Origin: Eutreptiella sp. 'Long Island Sound 2002'
Lineage: Eukaryota > Euglenozoa > Euglenophyceae > Eutreptiales > Eutreptiaceae
Direction of reading: 5' to 3'
Length of the DNA: 64,000 bases
Assembly (NCBI GenBank): GCA_964036045.1
Contig: OZ038397.1
Coordinates: 21,019,742-21,083,741, forward strand
Made by a program: the position numbers and the translations under genes. Positions 35,478 through 45,908 of the stretch are shown here, in pieces. Below the pieces are notes generated by a model. That model saw only the letters and a list, made by a program, of their open reading frames with translations. It was not told where the DNA came from and did no database searches. How positions within the stretch are numbered: the stretch's first letter is position 1; the number at the start of each line of letters is the position of its first letter.

Positions 35478-36195
35478 CTAACCATACCATGTGCTAACAG
35501 ACTGGCTGGGCTGTGTTTCTTTGTTGTCCCTGGGGGGCATGGTGAATTCCTTTCTTAGCTCATACACAATGTGAAGCATCATGTATTGGTGATGCGCCAC
35601 GTGATCCCGGAAGTGGGGCCCATATCCCTGGGGCAGCTGGTCATAGAAAGAATTAGGAATTCTTAGGCACGCTACATGGTGCATGTCTTCCGGGGACGCA
35701 TTATCGTACCATTGCTCTGTGTATTCAGCCCATGTGCCCCATGATTGTGTCCATGCCGACCTGAAGGAGGGAGCCCATTTTGGGCATTGAATCAGCCGCT
35801 TGTGCACGGTGGTGCCATGCCTGGTATTGCATATGGGGCAGTTCACAACATTATGATCCCATGGCGCGCCACATCCATCCCACCGGTCATTTCCCCAAAG
35901 CCATTTAACCCATGTCATCCGGCGGGTTCCTTTGAGCGGGAGCCAAGACACCCAATGTGTACCTGAAGATAGGTCATAGTGTCTCCTCTCTATGACCCAT
36001 TTTTTGGCTGGGGTAGGCGCAGGACCCCCATTGACAGCAATATCACCTGGGTATTTAGGGAGAGGTAGGCCAGTTGCCATTTTAGCCAGACAGTCCACCT
36101 CATCGTTACGTTTGATTTCTGTTTGCTCTTCCTTGGTTTTGGCCTTGGCTATATCCCTGTGGCTCGGGACCCACCTCGAACGGAGGGGCTTGTTT
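35478..36195 (-). pseudogene. LINE ORF2, end of RNase H and CCHC knuckle
   Basis: Starts after a frameshift with SRWVPSHRDIAKA, the conserved RNase H histidine motif, then RNDEVDCLAKMATGLPLP with the last catalytic Asp. A CPICNTRHGTTVHKRLIQC knuckle (CX2CX8HX4C) follows, as is usual at the C-terminus of many LINEs, where it helps bind nucleic acid. Confidence 0.65.
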
Positions 36196-37066
36196 GTGTT
36201 TCCTCCAGGATGGTGAGACGTAAATCCATATCAGAACACTCCTTATGGGGAGGATGTAGGGCGTGGTCCACAACTGCTTTGTTGTCGTAAACTAGTTCCT
36301 GATTTGTGCCAGCCAAAGCTAAATTAACCGCAAAACTTTGCAGTTCTGCCCTGTATGAGGTTTGTGGCCCGGTCACTCGGGTAATGACCTGCAGTGGACC
36401 GCAAGTGATGGCTCCTCCTGCTCTGTATATTGTTCTTCCTCCTACTTCTTGAGTTAGTTTACTCCCGTCTCCGTACCATATGTCGCCTTCTGCCTGCTTT
36501 CCATTGGTGTAGCACTTTATTCCTGCCACCTCCACCGGGGTAAACCCTGGTGGGACTTCTCCGTCCGTGGGATCATCATTCGCACTGCATCGTGTTATGT
36601 ACCTTCTGGCTACTTCAGGTATGCCCACTGCCACTTCTTGTTGCGTAATCCATTCTTCATCCCCGGATGTCTGCTCATCAATGAGATTTGCGGAAGTGGG
36701 GGGTCTTCTGCGCGGGGCCAGAACCGGTGTAGTGTTTCCTCCTATCTGGGACAAGACTGTGACATAGTCACAAAGAGGTGTCATCATGTGTTCTATGGGT
36801 TGTGCCACCAATTTGGACAATCTACCAGTGGGTTTCCGCAGCAATCCTTGAACAAGGGTGACGTACCTAGTTCTATAAGCCCAGTATATTTGTTGTAGTC
36901 CCAGTCCTCCATACTTGATAGGTGAGTTGATGTGGGTAACATTGTGAGACTTGTAGATGTTCTCTTTGTTGTGTTCTAATCCTTTTGCAATAGCAACAAA
37001 TTCTAAACATATTTTGTCTATGTGCTGAAAAATACGGTCATGTGGGATGAACATGGTATGATACAA
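36149..37066 (-). pseudogene. LINE ORF2, RT thumb and RNase H
   Basis: Continues the RT frame directly after a TGA. Contains the thumb-type INSPIKYGGLGLQQIYWAY, a linker, and RNase H motifs IWYGDGSKLTQEVGG, TSYRAELQSFAVNLA and ELVYDNKAVVDHAL. The frame is lost near 36195, just before the WVPSH motif. Confidence 0.7.
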
Positions 37067-37591
37067 TCAGCGCAGGATGAGCACAGAGTTGAGCAGTTGT
37101 ACCCGTTCAAATGCATTCAATGGTAACGCCCTGTACCGGGTGAGATCAGACTCCACTTTAGCCAAGACTTCATCTCTTGCTCTCTGTGCCCACGAGGGGT
37201 GCGCTATTATATACCCTAAATATCTAAATATGGGGGGTCGCACCAGTATGTCCTTGCCATTCCATCGGAGTACATCATGTTGTGGCGCCTGTCTCTTTTG
37301 CCTGACCCGTGGGGTTGTGGCCCATTTAGAAACCTCTTTCTTACCCGGATTTGTCTGAAACCCTAATATGAGGGACAATTCTTGTACCCTCTTCAGCAAC
37401 CGCTGCATATCGTTGGCATTCTTGGTGACAACTGCAATGTTGTCGACATATACAAAAAAACTAGCTTCGGGAAATTCTTTGGCCAATGTTGCGTGGAAGG
37501 TCTCATAGACCAACACAAACAATGCCGGTGACAGGGGGCAGCCCTCTTTGATGCCCCTAGTTAGGGGAAATTGTATCTTCCATACTGGCAC
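37067..37591 (-). pseudogene. LINE ORF2, reverse transcriptase palm
   Basis: RGIKEGCPLSPALFVLVYE (motif 4/B), SFFVYVDNIAVV (motif C, where YVDN replaces the usual YADD), then KKEVSKW and PIFRYLGYII (motifs D and E). The second catalytic Asp of YxDD is replaced by Asn, so this copy could not have been active in its present form. A TAG lies a few codons upstream of the first readable residue, so the 5' part of RT is lost. Confidence 0.75.
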
Positions 37592-37699
37592 GTACTAAGG
37601 GTGTATATGGACTTGACCATGCAACTCACATGTGGTGGCGCCCCTATTGCCTGTAGCGACTCAACAAGACACACATGCGGATGTTTCCTCTCATTTTCC

Positions 37700-38010
37700 T
37701 CTCATGTTTCCTCTAGTTTCAGAATTTTCAGAAAACTTTGGGTGGTCACTGCATGCCCGCCCGCCCTATACGACGAGGTGTTACATACACTCAACGGACA
37801 CCCATAGCAACTATACCTACTGCTAAAGCGGAAAGTGATGGAGCACCTGCCCTATGGCCCCCTCATCATCACTGCTGCATTACCAGAGTCCAAACATCCT
37901 ACCATGCAAAATTTCAACCTCCTACTGTGATCCCTTCAATGGAGCCTTGCAATAGTCTTACTCCAAATAACCAAGCAGTTGTCCGTTGGTCACACACAGC
38001 CTCATAGGGA
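37700..38010 (+). pseudogene. Plus-strand remnant of a related LINE RNase H
   Basis: ITRVQTSYHAKFQP followed by PNNQAVVRWSHTA aligns with ITRVTGPQTSYRAELQS and YDNKAVVDHALH of the neighbouring minus-strand LINE, with similar spacing. Short and diverged. Confidence 0.35.
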
Positions 38011-38448
38011 ATGCTCCGCTCGAGACATCTAAGATCAAATCTACGCAAATATTCAGACCAAACCCCTCCCATAGCCGTTTGTGACCTCTGGATATCCTCC
38101 ACTGACTGTGCGGACCATACAATGTGTGCTGCAAACATGAGACCCCAGAGTGTCACCCCCCCACCAGGTTCATCTACTTGATTTTCGTTGTCCCCGTTCC
38201 ATCACACACAGCGTGCACAAATTTGTTTGGATGCAGAGCATACAAGAGTAGCAACAGCTAATGATATGCTTGCGGCTAATGATATATATGCTTGCAGCTA
38301 ATGATATGCTTACGGTAAGACATAGCATCACTCAACTAAGTTCTCACTTGACTATTACTTTATGTTGATGCAGTCAAGTTTTTGTGTGGCCGGCAGCTTC
38401 CATGTCTTCTCTGTACAGCTCTTCCGTAGACGGGTTCTGTTGCAAAAG

Positions 38449-38556
38449 TAGCTCCATTGCATCTTCCACTCCCAGCCAAGCATCAACTAGGCACGCATCA
38501 TTACAAAGACTACAAAGATATATACAAAGATAAGGTTTTGCTCCGTTTGGTCCCTG
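38449..38556. repeat. 108-bp direct repeat, left copy
   Basis: Begins TAGCTCCATTGCATCTTCCA and ends GGTCCCTG. About 90% identical to 39630-39738, same orientation. Confidence 0.9.
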
Positions 38557-38972
38557 TGATCGGCATGGCTAGGGTGTGCTCCTGCCCTTGGCAGAGCTGG
38601 CAGGGCAGTGCAGATCGGCTAAGTAGTACAGACGCGTGCACGATCTTTCAGAATTTCCCTACGGTGTTGACAGATTACAAATTTCAGATCACATCGACAA
38701 ATTCCGCTGTTTGTATTGGATTCTTTTTTTTTTACTTCCGGCGCCACATAAGTTCGAAGTTCAAAGTCTCACTCCGAACAAAGAAGGGGCACGCATAGGC
38801 AGGTTGCCTAGCATCAGTACAGCCGCTGTAACTATTCCGTTGTTTGTATTGGATTCACGAAATTTTGCAGTGATGAGGATGTCTGGTCTCCATATTAAGT
38901 AGCATTTTACAATATTTTCCCATTTAGGGGCTTTGCCATGATTATTGATGTCTCATCGACTCGGACGGAGTT

Positions 38973-39632
38973 TTGAAGATCGTGTGGAGTTTAGGTTCTG
39001 ATTTCCGTGCATTTGTATTCTGTGCCTTTGCCAATTGGAGCCTTTGGGTTTTTCAAGTAGAGCAGGAGCTTAAAAGATTCATTCATCGAGTTTTAAATGT
39101 CAACAATCACAATGATGGAAGGACTCGAAAGCGTAGTAGCATCTTGGAGCAAGATGCTCTTGCTCTCTTAAACCTAAAACTTAAGTCCAAAGCACAACCT
39201 TCTCCCTTGAAAGAGGAGTTCATGTACACGCCTCAAAAGGAAGTAGATCCGGACGAGCTACCGGAAATCGAATCGCCAAAGGGTGTTCATTTCGATGACG
39301 GTAATACTCCCCAAGCCGTTCCATTTCAATCATTGGGTGAAGAAGAAATTCAACAACATGATCCTATGGCTTTGTTAAGTAGTGATGATGAGGCTATTGA
39401 AGCTTTGGGCTCGGTGATTGATCAATTGGTTGGGTTTACCACCTCCCTTGCTCAACACAATCACGGGGAAGTGGGTAAGGCATTTGAGTATCTTTCGCAA
39501 CATCATCGAGTGCTTGAACGGTTGAGGCTCAAGATCCGCCGACTCGTTGATTACCAGGAAAATACACAAGAATATATGGGTGGTGACAATGTTTTACACA
39601 TGTATGTCCTTCCCACACTCAAAAAATGTTAG
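38973..39632 (+). CDS. Unknown AT-richer ORF between direct repeats, exon-like
   Basis: 219 codons open, but the first codon is TTG and no ATG occurs before MYTPQKEV, so a start in an upstream exon is likely; TTTTTCAAGTAGAGCAG near 39050-39066 is an acceptor-like site. From ELKRFIHRVLNVNN onwards the sequence is well-behaved protein: charged, with possible helical segments (ILEQDALALLNLKLKSK and KAFEYLSQHHRVLERLRL) and acidic linkers. Codon third positions are much richer in A/T than in neighbouring genes, hinting at a different origin. Its TAG stop (39630-39632) is formed by the first bases of the right-hand direct repeat. Family unknown. Confidence 0.4.
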   Translation: MKIVWSLGSDFRAFVFCAFANWSLWVFQVEQELKRFIHRVLNVNNHNDGRTRKRSSILEQDALALLNLKLKSKAQPSPLKEEFMYTPQKEVDPDELPEIESPKGVHFDDGNTPQAVPFQSLGEEEIQQHDPMALLSSDDEAIEALGSVIDQLVGFTTSLAQHNHGEVGKAFEYLSQHHRVLERLRLKIRRLVDYQENTQEYMGGDNVLHMYVLPTLKKC

Positions 39633-39738
39633 CTCCATTGCATCTTCCACTCCTAGCCAAGCTACAACTAGGCACGCTTCATTACAAAGACTACAAAGAT
39701 ATTTAGAAAGATATGGTTTTGCGCCGCTTGGTCCCCTG
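39630..39738. repeat. 108-bp direct repeat, right copy
   Basis: Partner of 38449-38556, about 1.18 kb apart start to start. The last bases (GGTCCCCTG) run into the GT-rich block. Confidence 0.9.
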
Positions 39739-39739
39739 C

Positions 39740-40776
39740 CCCTCGGTTTTGTTTGGGGCGGACGTGTCATGTGTGTTGGTTGGTGGTGGTGCCTGTCTGG
39801 TGGCGGCCCGTCATCTTAATGCGGGTGCCATGTCGGGCGTGGTTGTAGTTTGGGGTCACACGGCGGTGCAGGGGTTAGGAGGGGGCTACTATGTGGCCCG
39901 GTGACCTCCCTCTCGTCCCTGCTGGGTGGGCGGAGGTGGTGCATGTCCTTTTGTCCGTCCCGTGTGTGTAGATGGTCCCTTTTTCTAGTGGTGGCGTCGT
40001 GCAGGGCCTTGGTGCGGTGTGAGGTTAGCTCGCGTTTTTGGGGTCAGGTGTGGGCAGTGTCGTTGTGTAGAGTTCTGTCTCTCTCGGGTTAGGCTGATTT
40101 GTGGCTTGTGGGAGGGGTCGTGCCTTCCCCTCTAGTCCCCTTGTGTATTGTGGTGCAGGTGCAGTTCAGTAGTGGTGTGTTGGCTAGGTGGCCGGTGCCC
40201 GGTGTCCGCGTGCAATGGGTTCCGTGTGGGGGTCAGTCATGTCATTTTTGTTTTGGGGGACTAGCCCGCTATGTAGCGTTAGGGTTGTTGTTTGTGGTGG
40301 TTCCCCACCTGCACCCATTGTCCCAGCCATGCCGGCGGCCATGGGGCCGTGGGCGTTGTATGGTACTGGCAGTAGTTTGTGGGTAGGGTGTGCCTTTGCT
40401 TACGGCACAGAGTCCAGGGTTTGGTGTGGGGTGTGGTAGCTTTTTGTGTTGGGTGCTCGGCGGGTTAGGTTGGTGGGTGGACATGGGGGGGGGGGGGGGG
40501 GTAGTCCATGTCCCTCTCGTGCCGTCTCTTTTGCCCCCCACGTCCCCCGTCCGAGTACGTTGTTGGTGGCCGTGGCTAGCTGGCCCGGGTGACATGGGGT
40601 GTCCGGGGTTGTGATGACCGTGGTGTTGGGGGGGTGGGGGGAGATCGACTGTGGGTGCTAGGGATGGTGCCGGCTGGTGTGGTGAGGGTAGTTAGTCCCG
40701 GGGGGCTGGTGGTGGCTGCGGGTGGCTGCCGTGGGGGACTCAGGGGGCATGGGGCGTTGGTGGTGCCGGGGTCTTT
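39740..40776. other. Strongly G/T-skewed block
   Basis: The + strand is dominated by G and T (GTGGTGG, TTGGTGGG words) for about 1 kb, with a G tract near 40485-40501. The skew starts at the right 108-bp repeat and ends at repeat R1. No convincing gene. Confidence 0.6.
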
Positions 40777-40998
40777 GGGGGAATCTTTGCACTGCGCGCG
40801 CACTGCGCGCTACTTTTAGACTATGTTCCCCCCGAAGAGCCCCCAAGCACACCCCTTGGAAACGCCCTTAGAATTAGGTGACCCAAACTGCCCCAGCTCA
40901 AGAAAGTTGCAAACTACCTTCCTTTCAGAGAACACACATCATGCACAACCGGAAAAGCCATGAACAGCGCGTTGGTCGCCACCCTCAAGAACACACAA
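40777..40998. repeat. Repeat module R1, copy 2
   Basis: Gap-free partner of 21150-21371. The ORF overlapped by copy 1 does not continue past the repeat here. Confidence 0.9.
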
Positions 40999-41547
40999 TT
41001 GTCTTTCTGTTCCATTGTCAACTAAGTACACATTGAGAATACGCAACTTGTGTGCACTACATGACACAGTTACAGAATCAAAGAAATGTCACATTGTCAC
41101 ATGTGTGTGTGTGTCAATGCAATCCGTACAATATTGTAGTTCACACTTGTCACATATGGACATCTTTTAAGGGTCAGACTTGGTGCAACAAAGGGCACAA
41201 ACATCCCCATCATCACCCACAACATCCTCATCATCATTGTCCTCCTGTGTAGGTGCGGTCCATACCTGTGCAGGTACGTGTTCCCACGGACCATATGGAG
41301 GGTACCATACCTGTGTTCGAATCAAAAATCCCTGCCAATGCAAGAGTACACGCACGTACTCATGCAACTCCGTACCACATCCCCTCCATATGATCCTTAC
41401 GATGCCCCAGCGCCACATGCGTGCAAACAAGTGCTCAATATGTGCCCTATAGAAACCATGAACACGATTGTACTCCTCAGAGTCCCTAACCCCGAATCAA
41501 GGGGCCACGCAAAAAAGCGTGGATTGTGAGTCCCTAACCCCAACTCG

Positions 41548-41632
41548 ACCCCATTCTCGGGGGTCCCCAACAAAGGGGGACAAAATCAGAAGTCAAAACG
41601 TACGCTAGGGGTCACCATGATGCTCCTACTAT
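41548..41632. repeat. Repeat module R2, partial copy
   Basis: ATTCTCGGGGGTCCCCAACA through GGTCACCATGATGC, matching the first half of R2. Confidence 0.8.
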
Positions 41633-41707
41633 CAAAGCGTGGATTCAAAGATTGTCCCGGTTTCCTCAATAGCACCGGAAGGATGGGGCCCAAAAGAGGG
41701 CGGAAAT

Positions 41708-41879
41708 GCTACGTCACCCCTGCATTCTCGGGGATCCCCAAACAAAGGGGGACAAAATCAGAAGTCAAAACCTCCGCTAGGGGTCACCATGATGCCCCTA
41801 GGGGCCCCTAGTATCTCAAAGTATGGGTCTCTAGTACGGCCAGACAACGAAATAGTTGCACTGCGCTTAAGGCTCCCCC
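41708..41879. repeat. Repeat module R2, copy 2
   Basis: Nearly identical to 21721-21903, missing one GCGCGCACTG unit. Lies just left of retroelement 1. Its opening words (GCTACRTCACCCCTGC) recur in the tandem block on the far side of that element at 47.56-47.70 kb. Confidence 0.92.
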
Positions 41880-42198
41880 TTAGCACTTGCCCATACAAGC
41901 GACCAAAGTAGATGTTCCGGCTTCCTTTGTTTTGCTTGTACGGAAGCCCTGACCCGCTGACCTGCACTGTCCCGCCCTGTCCCACGCAGGTAGGCACAAG
42001 ACCCACATACCACCTGACTGAAACTCAAGGGTGTCGGGTTTTGCTGGTGTGCATCTCTGCAATCTCAGGCCTGTGCCCCCTTTGTCTCTCCTCCCCTGGC
42101 AAGGCACACGTGCACAACTCAGTTCTCACGATATCATGGGGGGAGGTGCCAGTGCGAGTGGCGCCGGCGCCTGCACAGCCCCCCCCCCCCCCCTACCC

Positions 42199-42720
42199 TT
42201 ACCCCCGCGACCGCACAGTGCCAATGGGTCGTGGCTCAGATTCTGGAGTGGACCACAGTTTAGAGAAAATGTCGTGGTTGTGGTTCAGGACGTCCAGGGG
42301 GCTGGGGTAATTCAGTGCCCGGGAAACAGGGTCCGCTGGATTAAATTCAGATGCCACCCAGCTGACTTGCGCCTGCAGCCCAGACCACCTGAGACAGTGG
42401 GCTATGCGTCGTAGTAATCTCTGCTGTGCGGGCGCCCTGATCCTGGCCCTGCCCTGAACTACTTGTATAAGGGAGGCCAGGTTGTCGCCCACGACCTTGG
42501 TATGTTGGGACCCGGTGTAGGCCGCTACTTTCACCACCCTCTCCAGGCTGGATAGCTCGGCGGCCTGTTGGTTACGAATCCACGGCGGTGCTCTCCATAC
42601 CCTACAGTCACATGTCGTGTGAATCATGCCAACAACATACCCACCACTGGACTGGGCGGCATCCACATACACTGTGCGCCCGGTATCATTGTGCACGGGG
42701 GGAGGGGGGGGGCACGCCAC
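42199..42720 (-). pseudogene. Retroelement 1 RNase H
   Basis: RTVYVDAAQSSGGYVV, RNQQAAELSSLERVV, KVVGDNLASLIQ and EFNPADPVSRALN give the four acidic positions of an RNase H of the DIRS-like group. The frame differs from that of RT; the switch falls in the run of C (G on the + strand) at about 42699-42711. The frame continues to the stop at 42199. Confidence 0.7.
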
Positions 42721-43421
42721 GGTCGGGCAGCCATGGCGATTGCCGCCATCATACCCCTCAGGACAGCAGGTGGGGTGTATTTGGACATCGGCGGGCCCCA
42801 CACGGACCACGCGTATGCTCCTGCCAAAAATGGCATGGCCGACTTGCCTGGTCTGGTGGCCCACAGGGCCTTGCCCAGGAATTGACGCATGCGCTTTTGT
42901 CTATACTGTGACGCGGCCAGCCTGACCCAGCTCACTATAAGGGAGGAAACAGAGGGGGCTGAGGAAGCGATAGTGTGCTGGTGTCCGTCGATCTCCTTCC
43001 CCACCCATTGGATGCTGGCAGCGGGCCGGGTTTGGGACTTCGGGCTGATGACCCATCCTGCGGGTTCGAGTATGGACACCAAGCGTTGAGTTTCAGTTTC
43101 TAACTTGGCTTGGGAAGCACAGAAGAGGAGGATGTCATCCAAGTATTGGATAACCACAACTTGAGTAGGGTGGAGGGTGGCCAGGTAGCAACCCAGGAGC
43201 TCCTGGGCAAGGGCGGGGCTCCTGGACCAGCCAAATGGGAGCCCAGCGAAGGCATACGTGTCCCCCCCCACCCTGATCCTGAATGCCGTACGCTGGTCTG
43301 GTGGTAGTTTACATGTGTAGAACATGTTTGAAACGTCCAGCTTCGTAAACCACAGCTGGATGCCACGGGCTTTCATGAGGGCCATGGACGCAGCCAGTTG
43401 CTCCAGGGTGGGCAGAATCAT
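42624..43421 (-). pseudogene. Retroelement 1 reverse transcriptase, palm
   Basis: WFTKLDVSNMFYTCKLPPDQ (motif A), AFAGLPFGWSRSPALAQELL (motif B) and VVIQYLDDILLFC (motif C) are intact, with the catalytic Asp residues present. The upstream frame ends GRPINDRCAGDPLL; a C5 run at about 43425-43429 with one extra C would join it smoothly as GDPPPMILPTLEQL. So the frame break is a one-base length change in a homopolymer. Confidence 0.8.
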
Positions 43422-45337
43422 AGGAGGGGGTCACCCGCACATCTGTCATTTATAGGTCTACCGTCGAAAAGCAACGCTGCTTTTTCTGCGTTTTTTTTCT
43501 GGGCGAACACTGTGCCATTGGGAGGGGCGTCAACCGCCCGCCTGTGGAGCATGCCGTCGTGCTCCATTTTGTGGACCAGCGCCTGGAGATGGGGCCCTAT
43601 GGAATCCGGGGCCCCTACCGCCTGTGACTTTACCCACTCCCAGTTGAGGGGGGCGTGCTTGGCCCACAGGTCGGGCGGGATGTCGACAGCCCCAGTGGTG
43701 CCAAGCCCCTTCGCCGCAGAGCGTGGGGTGAGGGGTGCGCCTTTGTGTTTATCAGCGGGGGGGCTGGTGTCGGGCGGGGACAGGTCAGAGGCTACCGCGT
43801 CGCGGTCAGAAACCGTAGAAAGGGCGGCCGTCATGGTGATGGCCGCCTCGACCAGGAACCCCGCCTCTTCAGCCTCCGCCAAGGTAAGGACAATGACGTC
43901 CTGCAGAAGGCCCTTGATGGTTCTGTTACTGCCCCCCCGACTCGCCAGAGCCTCCGACGCCTGGTCCGCCGACCTCATGAGGGGGGGGGGGGTTAGGTGT
44001 TCGATTGCCGGGTTTGGACTGCCACACCTGCAGTGGGTACCATTTCCGGAATCAATCCCCTTTCCGAGGCGCCGCGACCATGTACCCATGGTGTGGGTCT
44101 GCGTCTGTCCTGCGTGGGAGCACTGCGGCCTCCCCGCCCGGTTGGAAACATCCGTGAGGTGGCTGGGTCTGTGTTCGCTCTTTTTGTGGTCGCTTGACTG
44201 GCGGTGGGGTGGTATAGAACTCCTGATCCCGGCAGTGTTTGGTCCCTGTGATCCGTGCTGGGCCATGTCCTGCCAAGCGATACTGGTCCAGCTCCCGGAG
44301 GGTACACCCTGTGTCGGCGGTCCCGTCAAAGGCATCGCTGGTGACACTGTCGCCCTCTGACACGTCTGTGCCCGTGTCGGCAGGGGGGTGGGGTTGGCAC
44401 TCGTCAGCGGAGGTCGGCTCTGGCGAGCAGGGTTGGTTCGTGGGTACTGTCGGCGTGCAGACTGCACCCGCGGGGGATGGTTGAAGGGGGGGGGCTGGCT
44501 CGGGCCGGGGGGGTGTGGGGTAGACCAAGGGGGGGGTAGGCAGTCCCGCAACAACGCTGGTTTTGCTGTCCTCCCCGCTGCTGGAGGTTCCGAGGGGTGC
44601 CCCGGGGTCGCGCTGTAGGTGTACATTGGGCCGTGCGGCCGCGGCAGTTGGCGGCGCGGCGGGCAGGTCCAGGGGGGGGGGGGTGCTGGTCGCTGGGGCG
44701 TAACTGGTTTGGCGTCTGCGGACTCGGGCTTGGCGGCCTTGGGCTTCGGTGGCTGTGGGGCTGCCCGCTGGGGTGGGATGGGGTCCAGGGGGGGGGGCAC
44801 TTCGCTGGTCCTCGGATCTTCATTCCTGTCTGTATCGGAGTCGTCCCCGTGGTCGCCACTTGCTGGCTCGGGGCGTGTGACCCCCACATGCGCAGGGGGT
44901 GGGGCATATGGTCTGGGGTTATCCTTGAATGCCTGTTTGGGCCACAAGTCCCTGGTGTTGATGCGGACCCTGGTGTACGCCCTGCCTGGCCCTGGGCGCT
45001 CCGGGAGGGGCAGGTGGAGGGTGGGGGGCAGTCTCCACGTTGGGGGGTGGGCAGCATTATGCCTGGCCATTTGTGGGCTCCTCCATCGGGCCCACATCTG
45101 GAGGCCCCTGGTGGACCCTCCCTGGGCCATGAAGGCCGCGGCTCCCATGCGTTTGTGGCAGTGCCACTGGAGCCCGGCACTGTCAGTGTCCTTGAGGAGT
45201 TCACCCAGGTAAAATCGCAGGGATTTCCTCCCCCCCGGGAAAACTGAGGTGAAGTCGTGGTGGTGGGGCAGGCGGAGGGTGCAGACGTGTTCTCTCCAGG
45301 TTTCCAGGTACGGGGACAGGGGAAAGCTGGTGAGCCT
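43418..45337 (-). pseudogene. Retroelement 1: recombinase C-terminal half, linker and start of RT
   Basis: In frame with the upstream recombinase piece, separated only by TGA at 45338-45340. It opens with SFPLSPYLETWREHV. The YR C-terminal motif WHCHKRMGAAAFMAQ then MWARWRSPQMARHNAAHPP aligns residue for residue with element 2 (WHSFRRMGAA ... MLWGGWKSAKVAQMYTEAPP). The HxxR arginine is Lys and the nucleophilic Tyr is Asn (codon at 45056-45058). A ~450-residue Pro/Ser/Thr-rich linker follows, then RT fingers (GMLHRRAVDAPPNGTVFAQKK, ALLFDGRPIND). Confidence 0.65.
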
Positions 45338-45908
45338 TCAGTTACATTTTTCGTCCCAAAATGTGAAAAATTGGGGGGATGAAATGTACGCCCAACAGAT
45401 GGATTCCAAGTCCCCAACCCTGAGGCAGTACACGACTGCCAGCATGGAGAAAAAGAAAACCCTGGTCCATGCCCAGTGGCCCCAAGCGTTTCCCAGGATC
45501 TGTAGGTCGGCTGCCGTGGTCCACCGCTGAGGTTTAAGGTTCCCCACAGTGGTCTTGTCAATGGCCTTTGCATAGACCCACAGGGGTTCGGCTTGGTGGG
45601 GGGGGGGGGATTCCCACCTTTTCCAAGGCCCTGAGTCCTGAAATGAGGTTGTGTGCACTGGACCCTCCTCGGTCCCTCTGCGCAATGATCCTGAGGCGCT
45701 GTTCGACATGCGGGAGGAAGGGGTCTTCGGGGGGTCGGGGTTTGACTGCACTGTCTACCTCCCTGAGGTATGTTTGCAATGAGGTGGACTTGCAGAACCG
45801 GACTTTGGTGGCGAGGAGGTCAGACCCCATGGGTCTTGCCATGGCCGCTCTGGCCAAGCCGATGGCCTGTCGCAGCTGGGCCACTGTGAACGGGGTGGGC
45901 TGGGGCAG
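45338..45908 (-). pseudogene. Retroelement 1 tyrosine recombinase, N-terminal and first catalytic part
   Basis: Follows the gag TGA in the same frame (LPQPTPFTVAQLRQAIGLAR). An all-alpha N-terminal region continues to LISGLRALEKVGIPPPP, where the run of C at about 45599-45610 shifts the frame. It then reads VYAKAIDKTTVGNL and FFSMLAVVYCLRVGDLES, the first catalytic Arg box, and FFTFWDEK, the probable beta-hairpin Lys. A TGA at 45338-45340 interrupts it. Recombinases of this class join circular DNA copies of the element to the target without a DDE integrase. Confidence 0.65.

Larger units (their letters stand above)
34830..37640 (-). mobile_element. Non-LTR retrotransposon (LINE), 5'-truncated, with RNase H and zinc knuckle
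   Basis: Order from the 5' side on the minus strand: RT palm and thumb, RNase H, CCHC knuckle, C-terminal domain. All pieces belong to one ORF2-like reading frame interrupted by TGA at 37067-37069, a frameshift near 36195 and TAG at 35478-35480. Apurinic endonuclease and the first RT motifs are missing upstream. A plus-strand remnant of a related RNase H lies next to it at 37.70-38.01 kb. Confidence 0.75.

Noticed and set aside
38449-39738. Full LTR retrotransposon
   Set aside because: The 108-bp repeats lack TG...CA ends, and no primer binding site, RT or integrase lies between them.
43411-43435. Programmed -1 frameshift joining RT pieces of retroelement 1
   Set aside because: The C5 run is not a classical slippery heptamer, and the other breaks in the same element also sit in homopolymers, so indels or sequencing errors are simpler.
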